Shown here: piece after piece, positions 17,355 to 26,513 of the stretch | How the letters are laid out: every line of letters begins with the position of its first letter | How positions within the stretch are numbered: the stretch's first letter is position 1 | Assembly (NCBI RefSeq): GCF_002027705.1 | Contig: NZ_MBTG01000023.1 | Coordinates: forward strand, 1 to 64,000 | Direction: 5' to 3' | Source of the DNA: Paenibacillus ferrarius | GTDB taxonomy: Bacteria > Bacillota > Bacilli > Paenibacillales > NBRC-103111 | DNA length: 64,000 nt | Translations under genes and position numbers: made by a program | Notes under the pieces: generated by a model | What the model was told of the DNA's origin: nothing | Seen by the model: the letters and a program-made list of their open reading frames with translations, nothing else | Databases searched by the model: none

Positions 17355-18011
17355 CTAAATGTCCTCCATTTCCTTTCGATACAAAAGATAGAGGATCCAG
17401 CCCAGCAAAATACAGAAACAGGCTGCAAAATAAAAAATAGTTGTGAATTTTAATTTAATCGTATAGTAGGCCGTCGAGAATAAAATAAATGTAAACAGAA
17501 CCACGTGGAAAAGCATAGGATTCTGAGGGCGCGTGAACTTCGAGAAATACTCCAAACGAACAGTGAATCCTAATCTTCTCTTTATCAACAGCCCGGCTGT
17601 TAGACAGGCTAATGTGGCAGCTGCTAGTTTAAAGTAACAATACGTTGTATCGATGCCTTCAAAATAAATATCAACAGGCACACGTGTGATGCTCCATGCG
17701 AATAATACAACAACGGCCAAATAAATCGTATATCCAAGCGATCCCAAAAATACGATTAGAAGCGAATGAAGCTTCCTTAAGCGAAATTGATAGTGAATCA
17801 AGCCCGCTTCCGTTAAAATAATAAGCAGCGTATTCCAGTGTTCTGTCTTGAATAGCAGGGTAATCATACTAAATAAACTAGAAACAAACAGTGAGATTAG
17901 CAGTACTTGTGCCCATTTCAATTTCATGGCAATTCGAAATAAAGACAATCCTAAGAACATCATGGAAAATAACGTATAGGTTCCAATAAGAACATTATAA
18001 TGCCACGCCAT
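17355..18011 (-). CDS. Integral membrane protein of unknown function
   Basis: A 218-residue protein with about seven closely spaced hydrophobic segments, short basic loops (KLHS, IKRRLG, YRKEME) and no soluble domain. No recognisable motif or catalytic residue is seen. ATG 18011 is well supported by GGAGG five nt upstream. It is transcribed divergently from a GNAT gene 40 bp away and shares the strand with the GNAT-sulfurtransferase pair downstream, but a 58-bp gap separates them. Confidence 0.72.
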   Translation of the reverse strand: MAWHYNVLIGTYTLFSMMFLGLSLFRIAMKLKWAQVLLISLFVSSLFSMITLLFKTEHWNTLLIILTEAGLIHYQFRLRKLHSLLIVFLGSLGYTIYLAVVVLFAWSITRVPVDIYFEGIDTTYCYFKLAAATLACLTAGLLIKRRLGFTVRLEYFSKFTRPQNPMLFHVVLFTFILFSTAYYTIKLKFTTIFYFAACFCILLGWILYLLYRKEMEDI

Positions 18012-18050
18012 TTAGACCTCCGACCAACGATAGAAAGGGTGATAGTAAAA

Positions 18051-18578
18051 ATGGGGAATCTTACACCTGCAAGCATTATCAGCTTACCATGGCGCATCGT
18101 ACCCTTAACAGATACCCACTGCAAAGAGCTATGTACTTGGCACTATCCCGCTCCCTACGAACTCTACAATTGGCCATCCTGGGATACTATGCAGAAGGAA
18201 CAATCGGAGTTTGCTGATCTGCTGATTCGAGCCGAGCAATACCGAGGCATTGTTGATGATGAGGGGACATTAACAGGCTTTGCCCAGTTCTTCCCTATTG
18301 TTGGTGTCACAAGATTAGGTTTAGGCCTTCGCCCTGATCTTTGCGGCAAAGGAAGCGGCCTAGGCACCCAGTTTGTACAACTGCTGATTCAAGAAGCGCA
18401 GCGTCGTGCGCCGAAGCAAGAAATCGATCTGGAGGTGCTCGTCTGGAACGAACGCGCCATCCAGACCTATCAACGTGCCGGATTTACACTGACAGATACG
18501 TATGACAAGTGGACACCTACAGGGGTATCTGCCTTCCACTGCATGGTGTATAGGTCTGAAAATCGAGCTTATTCATAA
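18051..18578 (+). CDS. GNAT family N-acetyltransferase
   Basis: A 175-residue acetyltransferase. It has the strand LTGFAQFFPI, then LGLGLRPDLCGKGSGLGTQF, which holds the pantetheine-binding loop (variant of Q/R-x-x-G-x-G/A), and VLVWNERAIQTYQRAGF, the classic fourth-strand N-x-x-A-x-x-x-Y-x-x-x-G-F motif of RimI-like enzymes. ATG 18051 follows AAAGGG by 11 nt; a GTG four codons earlier sits directly on that site. It overlaps the convergent recQ gene by 10 bp at their 3' ends. Confidence 0.88.
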   Translation: MGNLTPASIISLPWRIVPLTDTHCKELCTWHYPAPYELYNWPSWDTMQKEQSEFADLLIRAEQYRGIVDDEGTLTGFAQFFPIVGVTRLGLGLRPDLCGKGSGLGTQFVQLLIQEAQRRAPKQEIDLEVLVWNERAIQTYQRAGFTLTDTYDKWTPTGVSAFHCMVYRSENRAYS

Positions 18579-20380
18579 TCATAAGCAACAGCGCCGACAT
18601 CGCTCTCTCCCGCATACGTGCGAAGGAGGTCTAGGAACGGCTTCCCGTAGTTTCGGTATTTCACTTCACCGACACCTTTAATGCGCAGCATAGCCGTCTC
18701 GGTTGTTGGGCAAATTTCACTCATCTCACGCAGTGTGCTGTCGGAGAAAATAATATAAGGCGGCACTTTCTCGCGTGCGGCCATTTCCCGGCGCAGAAGG
18801 CGAAGCTGTTCGAATAGCGTATTGTCGATAGCCGCAGCAGCGCGAACTGGCTGCCTGCGCACCTTTTGATTGACCTGCAGCTTCCCTTGCAGCACTTCGG
18901 CTGCTGGCTGCATCAGCTTGACGACCGGATACTGCCCGTCGGACAGCTGCATGAATCCTTCCGAGATGAGCACATTGATCAGATCGGAAATTTCCTTCTC
19001 AGCGAGATCGCGCATAATGCCATGGGTCGGCAATTGATCGAAGCGGTAATCGAGGATCTTTTTCGCTTTGGAGCCTTTGAGCACAGAAGCGACCATCGAG
19101 ATCCCGAAACGCTCTCCCATGCGGCGAATGCAGGAGAAAATTTTCTGCGCTTCCACCGTAATATCCACCGTATCGCGATCATCTTTGCAAGAACTGCAAT
19201 TGCCGCAGGTATCCTTAATATTCGTCTCATCAAAATAGTGCAGAATTACATTGCGCAAGCAGCGCGGCGAATAGCAATAGTCGATCATCGTCTGCAACTT
19301 CTTGTATTCGTTCGCTTTGCGCTCAGGCGAGAGTTGGTTCTGCTCGATCAGGAACTTCTGCGTCATAATATCCTGTGCACTGAACAGCAGAATGCATTCA
19401 CTCGGTTCCCCGTCGCGACCGGCACGACCAGCTTCTTGGTAATAAGCTTCCATATTTTTCGGCATATTGTAATGAATGACATAGCGGACATTGGACTTGT
19501 CGATGCCCATTCCGAACGCGTTCGTCGCAATCATCACACGAATATCATCATAGAGGAACGCCTCCTGCATATAGGAGCGCTCATCATCGGTAAGACCGGC
19601 GTGATACTTGCCTGCGGCGTAGCCTTTTTTGCGCAACAGCTCATAAAGTTCTTCTACATCCTTACGGGTAGCGGCATAGATAATACCGGGCTGATGCGTA
19701 TGTTCCTTCACATAGTTCTGAATGTAATCCCGCTTATTTTCCCCGCGAAGAATCGTCAACTCCAGATTATCCCGTGAAAAACCATTGATAAAAATCCCCG
19801 CTTCATTCAGATCAAGCAGCCTCGCAATATCAGCCGTAACCTCGGCTGTTGCCGTTGCCGTGAATGCCGCCACGATCGGACGATTCGGCAGTTCCCGAAT
19901 AAACGGAGCAATGCTCACATAGCTCGGGCGGAAATCATGCCCCCACTGAGAGACACAGTGTGCCTCATCAATAGCAACAAGCGGCAAATTAAGCGCCGCC
20001 ATCCGCGCCCGGAAACGCTCCGACTCGAGCCGCTCAGGCGCAATGTACAGCAGCTTGTATTTGCCCTGCATCGCACCCTGCATCCGTTGTTCAACTTCTC
20101 TGGCCTCCAGTGTGCTGTTGATGAAAGTCGCAGGAACGCCAAGCACATTCAGCGCATCAACCTGATCCTTCATCAAGGAAATGAGCGGCGAAATGACTAA
20201 CGTCACGCCTTCCATCAGCATGGCAGGAACCTGGTAACAGATCGATTTACCGCCACCGGTCGGCATGATGCCTAATGTATCTTGGCCGCCCAGCAAGTTG
20301 GTGATAATATTTTTCTGACCTTCCCGAAATTCCGGATACCCATAGACCTGCTGTAATACCTTTCGTGCTCCATCCAGCAT
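18569..20380 (-). CDS. recQ: ATP-dependent DNA helicase RecQ
   Basis: A 603-residue superfamily 2 helicase for 3'-5' unwinding of recombination and repair intermediates. Walker A is in IMPTGGGKSICYQ (39-51), and the DEAH box at 138-141 is followed by the aromatic-rich loop CVSQWGHDFRPSY typical of RecQ. Motif VI reads QEAGRAGRDGE. A four-cysteine zinc-binding region (CYSPRC ... CGNCSSC) and an HRDC domain near residues 515-590 complete the long form. ATG 20380 is preceded by AAAGGTG. A 97-residue gene lies 40 bp upstream on the same strand. Confidence 0.96.
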   Translation of the reverse strand: MLDGARKVLQQVYGYPEFREGQKNIITNLLGGQDTLGIMPTGGGKSICYQVPAMLMEGVTLVISPLISLMKDQVDALNVLGVPATFINSTLEAREVEQRMQGAMQGKYKLLYIAPERLESERFRARMAALNLPLVAIDEAHCVSQWGHDFRPSYVSIAPFIRELPNRPIVAAFTATATAEVTADIARLLDLNEAGIFINGFSRDNLELTILRGENKRDYIQNYVKEHTHQPGIIYAATRKDVEELYELLRKKGYAAGKYHAGLTDDERSYMQEAFLYDDIRVMIATNAFGMGIDKSNVRYVIHYNMPKNMEAYYQEAGRAGRDGEPSECILLFSAQDIMTQKFLIEQNQLSPERKANEYKKLQTMIDYCYSPRCLRNVILHYFDETNIKDTCGNCSSCKDDRDTVDITVEAQKIFSCIRRMGERFGISMVASVLKGSKAKKILDYRFDQLPTHGIMRDLAEKEISDLINVLISEGFMQLSDGQYPVVKLMQPAAEVLQGKLQVNQKVRRQPVRAAAAIDNTLFEQLRLLRREMAAREKVPPYIIFSDSTLREMSEICPTTETAMLRIKGVGEVKYRNYGKPFLDLLRTYAGESDVGAVAYDYE

Positions 20381-20419
20381 AGCTTCTTTACACCTTTCTA
20401 TATCACACTTCTGCGTGTT

Positions 20420-20713
20420 TTAGACCAAATAAATAACGGAAACCAGCTTCTCACCGTCATGCACCTTGAGTACGTGATTGCTGGCATCATGGCGCACAGA
20501 GCCCGCCCCCACCTGTATAACCGGCGTGCTGCCCAAGGCATAGAAAATATCGTCAGCCAGCGTGCGCACACATTCTTCTTGTTCATCCTTATCAAGAGCT
20601 TGCCAATCGTCCGCATCCATTTCCAGAAATTCATAAAACCCGTTCACCATCTCAATCCCACGTACGAAATCTGTGACAATGTCCTTATACTCTCTGCCAA
20701 ACTTAACACCCAT
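20420..20713 (-). CDS. Small acidic protein of unknown function upstream of recQ
   Basis: A 97-residue soluble protein rich in Asp/Glu and aromatic residues (FYEFLEMDADDWQALDKDEQ), with no motif I recognise. ATG 20713 is preferred over a GTG two codons upstream because AAGGGAG lies 9 nt before the ATG. The 40-bp gap to recQ suggests co-transcription. A role in the same process is only an inference from position. Confidence 0.7.
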   Translation of the reverse strand: MGVKFGREYKDIVTDFVRGIEMVNGFYEFLEMDADDWQALDKDEQEECVRTLADDIFYALGSTPVIQVGAGSVRHDASNHVLKVHDGEKLVSVIYLV

Positions 20714-20905
20714 GCGCACAGTCTCCCTTCAGCAACTTTCCTTATCCCTTTACTTTATCATATTATAGGTCCAAATGCAGGGTTAACCCCTTTTGCGCTG
20801 ATTAAAAAATTACCCTTTGGCATAAACTATGGAAATGGGCAATTTCGGAAAAAATCTGTTACTATGGAAGAAGGAATGTACCGCTCGGAGGGTAGGAAAG
20901 CACAC

Positions 20906-22498
20906 ATGCTGAAACTGCAGATTCCCAAAAATCGAATGAACTACCTAATCAAGCAAATCCCGCTGCATTTCGACGCTGTCGTTCTGGAGCAGGGCTGGGA
21001 GTATTATCATAAAGGTCGTGTGACCGAAGTGGACCTGAAGGGCACTAGCATTCAGGCAACTGTAGCTGGCAAAAAGGTCAATACCGCGACATTGAATTTA
21101 GAAAACTTCTCTACTAGTGAATGCAGTTGTTCTTATGATGGCTTTTGCAAGCATATAGGAGCGACGTTTTTTAGTCTTTATGCTCCTTATGGCCGTCCGG
21201 AATTGGTGCTTCAACAGTTAAAACAACAAATAAACACGCGCAAGAAGCCAATTCGCGGAGCGGCGCTGGCTCAAGAACGGAAAGCTGCCGCACAGGCCAA
21301 CGTGCCTATGGAAGAAGCTATGCCTATCGACTGGCATCGTTTCTTTGAAGGGAAGTTTCATGGATTCTCCATTTCCCATCAACATTCCATTGAGACGTTC
21401 TATGACTCTGCGCTGGAGTCTTTGCCTCCATTCGCTGCGAATTGGAAAAGCACCACCCGCGAGATTTACCTGTGTCATATCGTGCTATTCATGATGCGGA
21501 AGATTGAGCAGTTTTATCAAGAAACGAAAAGCTCCTACTTATCCTATTATCACGAAAATGGCTGCAAAATTGCCGCCAAAAATTGTGAGGATAAGCTGGT
21601 GGAGTTTGTTGAGCGTATACTGATCAATGCCTCTTTCAAAGCGGAACCCAAACTCTGGCTAGCCACGCTCAAAATGCTCGGAGAATTCGCCCTGCAAGGC
21701 AAGGATAGCCCGATTGACTGGCTGTTCGTATACCGTTTCATCTGGTGGAAGCTAGCTGACCAAACGCAAGCACAGAAAGAGGAAATCCAGCGACTCGAGG
21801 CCCTTCTTGCGAAGAAGGAGCTTCTTGCTCGGAAGAAGGATACCCTGATTGCCGCAAGGGCGCATTTCGATATTATCCGAGAGGATACCGACAGCGCCTT
21901 CGAACGTCTGGAACAGCTGGCTCAGCCAAATGCCAAAGATTATTTTCTTTATCTGAACCATTATTACAACGAAAAGCAGTGGAACCTCATGGTCATCTGG
22001 CTGCGTTGGCTGTTCAAATCCATTGCGAATGCTCATCATGATGACTTCCGCACCTTCTGCCAATTCTGGCTCGATACGACCAAGCATTTGGAGTCAGACA
22101 GCGAATGGGTTCAGGTGATGGAGTCCCTTCTGCCTCGCTCCTATTATTATTACACGGCTTATTTATTGCAAACGAAGCGGTATCGGCAATGGGTCGACTT
22201 GCAGCTGGCAAATCGTATTTCGCCGCTTAGTCTATATGGCATGGAGCTCAAAGCGATTGAAGAGCATGATTCCGCGCTGCTGCTCCCGCTTTATCATCAA
22301 GCGGCTGAACGGGCAGTTTTGGAGAAAAATAGAGCTTCCTATAAGACGGCTGTACGCCTTCTGAAGAAGCTTCACGGTATTTACAAACAATTAGGCCAGG
22401 ATGATCGCTGGGAGCATTATGTGTATCGCTTAGCGGATAAATTCTCGCGCTTGCGTGCTTTCCAAGAAGAGCTCAAGAAAGGAAAATGGATTCGATGA
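20906..22498 (+). CDS. SWIM zinc-finger protein
   Basis: A 530-residue protein with an N-terminal SWIM motif CSCSYDGFCKH (C-x-C-x5-C-x-H), preceded by the usual G-x-x-Y-x-x-G-R-V strand. The rest is largely helical, rich in Trp, Tyr and Leu, with TPR-like spacing but no clear catalytic motif. Open reading continues far upstream through the divergent region, but ATG 20906 has AGGAAAG seven nt before it and starts directly ahead of the conserved part. It overlaps the SNF2 helicase gene as ATGA. SWIM proteins beside SNF2 helicases are a recurrent pair in Firmicutes; DNA or protein binding is assumed. Confidence 0.88.
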   Translation: MLKLQIPKNRMNYLIKQIPLHFDAVVLEQGWEYYHKGRVTEVDLKGTSIQATVAGKKVNTATLNLENFSTSECSCSYDGFCKHIGATFFSLYAPYGRPELVLQQLKQQINTRKKPIRGAALAQERKAAAQANVPMEEAMPIDWHRFFEGKFHGFSISHQHSIETFYDSALESLPPFAANWKSTTREIYLCHIVLFMMRKIEQFYQETKSSYLSYYHENGCKIAAKNCEDKLVEFVERILINASFKAEPKLWLATLKMLGEFALQGKDSPIDWLFVYRFIWWKLADQTQAQKEEIQRLEALLAKKELLARKKDTLIAARAHFDIIREDTDSAFERLEQLAQPNAKDYFLYLNHYYNEKQWNLMVIWLRWLFKSIANAHHDDFRTFCQFWLDTTKHLESDSEWVQVMESLLPRSYYYYTAYLLQTKRYRQWVDLQLANRISPLSLYGMELKAIEEHDSALLLPLYHQAAERAVLEKNRASYKTAVRLLKKLHGIYKQLGQDDRWEHYVYRLADKFSRLRAFQEELKKGKWIR

Positions 22499-25359
22499 TC
22501 GAAACCAGCGCGCTAACTGTTCACGTTAGCTCCCTACCTAACGGTTCTTTATTTCTATGGGGTACCCGTGAGAACGGCGGCATTTGGGATGCTCTTGATT
22601 TGAAAAATATGCTGTTTGCCTGGCATCGCGCCTCCTTCTTCGGCACGTTCATGGAGCCAAGCGAGTGGCAGAATCGTGAAGGCATTGAGCTGGGTCCGCT
22701 GGAGGCGCTCGATTATTTCAGCGATCCGCAGCCTGTGCAGCATCTGCGGCTAAGCTGGCAGCAGGACTGTGCGGATTTGATTCGCTTGGCGCCGGCTGTT
22801 CGGGAGGCGCTCGCATCCGGCAGCTTCATGCCGGATTATGAGAAATGGAAAGCCGGTGAGATCGGCTGGAAGCTCCAACTGCCTGAGGAGCTTCAGGCCC
22901 TGGAATCGCAGGGGGTCACACGCTGGATTCATGCCCTGATCCCCGAGTGGGTGGACGCCGACGGCATTATGAAAGACAATCTGCGCAAGCTTGAAGCCGC
23001 GTATCCGTTGATGCGCCGCGGAGAGGTTGGCGCGGACCTGTGGCTCGACGAGGAGGATTGGCTCGTCGCCATTGGCTGGCGTCAGGATCGGACGCCAATG
23101 CGCACTTGCTTGCAGCTCATGGAGCCGGACCTGGTGCATGGTCCGGGCTGGCAGCTGCGCGTGCTGCTGCAGGACCGGCTTGCACCTGAGGTGCTGCGCA
23201 CCGTGACGCCCGGCGGCGAGCCGGCCCTTGGCGAACAGCCGCTGCCGGAGGCGTGGCTGCCCGAACTCGGCCGCGTTGCACGTGACGCGGCCAAATGGGT
23301 TCGCATCCTGCCATGGCTGGATGCGGGCGAAGGCGAGCTCCGTCAAACGTTGACGGAGGAAGAGGCTTGGCGCTTCCTCGCAGAGGGAAGCGTGCGGCTT
23401 GTAGAGGCCGGGACGAGTGTATTCCTCCCGGCTTGGTGGGAACGCATCCGCAAGCTGAAGCCGAAGCTGCGCGCGAAGATCAAGTCTTCCGTCGGTTCCG
23501 GCCGGGAGACGATGTTCGGGCTCAGCCAGCTGATGCAGTTCGACTGGAAGCTGGCTGTCGGTGATCTGGAACTGACGGAGGAAGAATTCCGTCAGCTTCT
23601 CGAAGAGAAGCGCAAGCTGATCCAGATTCGCGGCAATTGGATACAGCTCGACCCGCTGTTTATGGCGCAAGTCGAGCAGATCATGAAGCAGGTGCAGAAG
23701 AAGCAGGGCCTTTCCTTCCGCGATGTGCTTGAACTGCACTTCGCCGGGGATGCCGCAGGACTGCTGCCGGCTGAGGACGATCCCGATGAGATGCGCTACA
23801 TCGACATGGAGGTTGAGCTGAACGAACAGCTGCGCCACATGGTCGACCAGCTGACACAGGCGTCAGCTATTCCGACGATTCAACCGCCGCCGAGCTTTCA
23901 AGGCTCGCTGCGCCACTATCAGGTGGATGGCATCTCTTGGCTGTTGTTCCTTCGCCGTTTTGGCCTCGGCGGCTGTTTAGCCGATGACATGGGTCTTGGG
24001 AAAACGATCCAATGGATTACCTATTTGCTCACAGTGAAAGAAACGGAACAGCCCGATACGCCATCTTTGTTAATTTGCCCGACCTCGGTTCTCGGCAATT
24101 GGCAAATGGAGCTTAAACGCTTTGCTCCCTCGCTGAAGGTTCATTTGCATTATGGTCCCCAGCGGTTGAAGGGACCTGATTTTCAGGGGCAGATCGTGGG
24201 CAAAGTCGATTTGGTTCTAACCTCCTACACGCTTTCCCATCTCGATGAAAGTGAACTGGGCTCTGTTGCCTGGAACTCCATCTGTTTGGACGAAGCTCAA
24301 AATATCAAAAATGCGTATACGAAACAAGCCACGGCCATTCGCCGACTGGACGGTTTCCACCGAATTGCTTTGACGGGAACACCGATCGAGAACCGGCTTA
24401 CCGAGCTGTGGTCGATCTTCGATTTCGCCAACCCCGGGTATCTCGGCACAGTGCGTGAATTCACGCATCGCTATGTGAACGCCATCGAGAAGACGCGCGA
24501 TAGCGAGACGATCGGCAAGGTTCAGAAGCTGATCCGCCCGTTTCTGCTCCGCCGCGAGAAGAAAGATCCTGCCATTCAGCTGGATTTGCCTGAAAAGAAC
24601 GAGTCCAAAACGTTCATCTCGCTAACCGCCGAGCAGGGCTCGCTGTACGAGAACTACATCCAAGACATGTTCGACCGGCTGGATAAGCTCTCGGCCATGG
24701 AGCGGCGTGGCCTTATTCTCGCCGCGCTCACGAAGCTCAAGCAGGTGTGCAACCACCCTGCTTTGCTGCTCAAGGAAGGGCTGGGCGCCCCTTGGAGCGG
24801 ACGCTCCAACAAGCTCGAGCGCCTGCTCGAGATGGTGCAGGAGCTGCGCCAAGAAGGCGACAAATGCTTGATCTTCACGCAGTTTGTGGAGACAGGCAAC
24901 CTGCTTCAGCATGTGCTGCAGCAGGAGCTTGGCGAGAACGTGCTGTTCCTCCATGGTGGAACACCCAAGGCGGGGCGCGATGCCATGATCGCACACTTCC
25001 AAGATGCCAGCCTGCCGGCTGAAGAGCAGCGCAATGTGTTCATTCTTTCACTGAAGGCCGGCGGCATCGGGCTCAACCTGACGGCGGCGAATCATGTGTT
25101 CCACTACGATCGCTGGTGGAACCCCGCCGTCGAGAACCAAGCGACGGACCGTGCCTTCCGGATCGGGCAGACACGGCATGTGCAGGTGCACAAGTTCGTC
25201 ACGCTTGGCACCCTCGAAGAGCGCATCGACGAAATGATCGAGCGTAAGCTCGGCCTGAGCCAGCAGATCGTCGGCTCCGGCGAGAACTGGATCACCGAGC
25301 TGTCGACCGATGAGCTGCGCGATCTGTTCTCCCTGCGCCGCGAGTGGGTTGAAGCATAG
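22495..25359 (+). CDS. SNF2-family DEAD/DEAH-box helicase
   Basis: A 954-residue SWI2/SNF2 ATPase. The N-terminal ~450 residues are a bacterial SNF2-associated region, rich in Trp and acidic residues. The motor begins with LRHYQVDGISWLLFL and has motif I DDMGLGKT near residue 498, motif II LDEAQ near 598, ALTGTPIENRL and, in the second half, ATDRAFRIGQTR. Such proteins move along DNA and remodel protein-DNA complexes rather than unwinding strands. ATG 22495 overlaps the SWIM stop as ATGA, with AAAGGA 11 nt upstream; ATG 22486 is possible but only 2 nt from that site. The stretch 22900-25300 is clearly more GC-rich than its surroundings. Confidence 0.94.
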   Translation: MIETSALTVHVSSLPNGSLFLWGTRENGGIWDALDLKNMLFAWHRASFFGTFMEPSEWQNREGIELGPLEALDYFSDPQPVQHLRLSWQQDCADLIRLAPAVREALASGSFMPDYEKWKAGEIGWKLQLPEELQALESQGVTRWIHALIPEWVDADGIMKDNLRKLEAAYPLMRRGEVGADLWLDEEDWLVAIGWRQDRTPMRTCLQLMEPDLVHGPGWQLRVLLQDRLAPEVLRTVTPGGEPALGEQPLPEAWLPELGRVARDAAKWVRILPWLDAGEGELRQTLTEEEAWRFLAEGSVRLVEAGTSVFLPAWWERIRKLKPKLRAKIKSSVGSGRETMFGLSQLMQFDWKLAVGDLELTEEEFRQLLEEKRKLIQIRGNWIQLDPLFMAQVEQIMKQVQKKQGLSFRDVLELHFAGDAAGLLPAEDDPDEMRYIDMEVELNEQLRHMVDQLTQASAIPTIQPPPSFQGSLRHYQVDGISWLLFLRRFGLGGCLADDMGLGKTIQWITYLLTVKETEQPDTPSLLICPTSVLGNWQMELKRFAPSLKVHLHYGPQRLKGPDFQGQIVGKVDLVLTSYTLSHLDESELGSVAWNSICLDEAQNIKNAYTKQATAIRRLDGFHRIALTGTPIENRLTELWSIFDFANPGYLGTVREFTHRYVNAIEKTRDSETIGKVQKLIRPFLLRREKKDPAIQLDLPEKNESKTFISLTAEQGSLYENYIQDMFDRLDKLSAMERRGLILAALTKLKQVCNHPALLLKEGLGAPWSGRSNKLERLLEMVQELRQEGDKCLIFTQFVETGNLLQHVLQQELGENVLFLHGGTPKAGRDAMIAHFQDASLPAEEQRNVFILSLKAGGIGLNLTAANHVFHYDRWWNPAVENQATDRAFRIGQTRHVQVHKFVTLGTLEERIDEMIERKLGLSQQIVGSGENWITELSTDELRDLFSLRREWVEA

Positions 25360-25370
25360 CCAACCAAAAC

Positions 25371-25408
25371 AACCTCCATTCCACCTTAACAGTGGGTTGG
25401 AGGTTTTT
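25371..25408 (+). terminator. Terminator of the SWIM-SNF2 operon
   Basis: AACCTCCA (25371-25378) pairs with TGGAGGTT (25398-25405), with CCAC/GTGG extending inward, and ends in a T-run, 12 bp after the SNF2 stop. Confidence 0.88.
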
Positions 25409-25411
25409 CTG

Positions 25412-25840
25412 TCGTCTTAGTGATTCTGGTGGTTTCGGTGGTTATGGTGGTCTTGGTGGTCTTGGTGGTCTTGGTGGTCTTGGTGGTCTTGGTGGTCTTG
25501 GTAGTCTTGGTAGTTTCGGTAGTTTCGGATGTCTTGGTGCTTTCGATGGTCTTGGTAGTTTCGGTAATTTCGATAGTTCCGATGCTCTCGGTGGTCTTGG
25601 TAGTTTCGGTAGTTCCGATGCTCTCGGTGGTCTTGGTAGTTTCGGTAGTTTCGGTGGTCTTGGTGGTCTTGGTTATCTTAGTGCTCTTGGTGCTCTTGGT
25701 GGTCTTGGTAGTTTCGGTAGTCTTGGTTATCTTGGTTATCTTGGTGGTCTTGGTTATCTTAGTGCTCTTGGTGCTCTTGGTGCTCTTGGTGCTCTTGGTG
25801 CTCTTGGTGCTCTTGGTGGTTTCGGAGACTTCGGTGGCCT
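25412..25840. repeat. 9-bp minisatellite, about 47 degenerate units
   Basis: About 430 bp of a 9-bp unit, mainly GGTCTTGGT with variants GGTTTCGGT, AGTTTCGGT and GCTCTTGGT. It starts directly after the terminator. The unit lacks stop codons in all six frames, so long open frames encoding Gly-Leu-Gly or Val-Leu-Val repeats arise automatically. No ribosome binding site outside the terminator stem supports translation. Strand composition is strongly skewed (G/T on the plus strand). Confidence 0.9.
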
Positions 25841-25910
25841 ATGCCTATTACTTACGACTCATTCATGCATCGAATCCCTCGTGCGACAGCCCCTCTTCAT
25901 TTAAAATTGG

Positions 25911-26107
25911 AAATTCCTGCGATTATGCATCCTTTTCTGCCTGAGAATAAGCAAAATCGTAAAAAGCCTGCGATTATGCATCCTTTTGAAGCCTTTTTCA
26001 GATTATAGGGTGTAAAAGCCCAAAAAGCCTGCATAATCGCAGGCTTTCTCTATTTTCACTCGATTTGATCGACAAAGCCTGCACTTTCGCAGGCTTTTCG
26101 AAATTTG
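25911..26107 (-). repeat. Four-core palindromic repeat, copy A
   Basis: Copy A of a five-member family. Reading on the plus strand, CCTGC cores start at 25916, 25967, 26028 and 26078 (spacings 51, 61, 50). The first two are half-sites CCTGCGATTATGCATCC; the last two are complete hairpins of type AAAGCCTGC-n6-GCAGGCTTT. It is in the opposite orientation to copy B. The rest of 26108-26365 is AT-rich leader sequence partly duplicated ahead of the intact chitosanase. Confidence 0.9.
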
Positions 26108-26365
26108 TAAGTCGTGGACCTGCGAAATCATACTATTACTATACCCCCACCTACTTCTCCGGCATCTTTATTCATTTATCGGCAAAATTTTTCAAAGTAC
26201 TACGCGCATCTCAACTTAGCCTGTAACAAATCCCTTCCCTGCAGATGAACTTATATGGTAGATTAAGGATGCCCAATGGTCATCCAACGCTTAGAGAGTA
26301 CACAAGTACTTCCGTGCCTTAATAAATAGGGCATTCTCTAGAAAACAACTTCTCTTTTTCGCCAA

Positions 26366-26387
26366 AAAGTTTAAGCACTTAAACTTT
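26366..26387. promoter_or_regulatory. Perfect 10-bp operator-like palindrome, site 1
   Basis: AAAGTTTAAG and CTTAAACTTT flank a central CA. The same pattern occurs twice more ahead of the intact chitosanase gene. The centre and half-sites fit a LacI/GalR-type operator, and CcpA sites (cre) look similar. It belongs to the leader of the broken duplicate. Confidence 0.65.
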
Positions 26388-26513
26388 AGAGGGAAGAGTA
26401 AGCTGGCGACGAAATAATCATTGATTAGAAAAACAACAATTCTCTATTCACAAAGTAAAGAGCCTTCATAGGAATTGCTATACGATCTTACGAGTATGCT
26501 GCTATGATTTCTG

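Noticed and set aside
20459..20905. N-terminal extension of the SWIM protein by about 150 codons
   Set aside because: It runs antisense through the small gene at 20420-20713 and the divergent promoter region, lacks a start site, and the internal ATG 20906 has a good ribosome binding site ahead of the conserved part.
25392..25904. 170-residue Gly-Leu-rich reading frame across the 9-bp repeat (and a Val-Leu-rich one in another frame at 25420-25944)
   Set aside because: The apparent starts lie inside the terminator stem or repeat, there is no ribosome binding site, and the unit is stop-free in every frame, so openness is not evidence for coding.
25911..26107. Regularly spaced repeats suggesting a CRISPR array
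   Set aside because: Only four short cores per copy, intervening sequences are conserved between copies rather than unique spacers, cores alternate between hairpin and half-site, and no cas gene is present.
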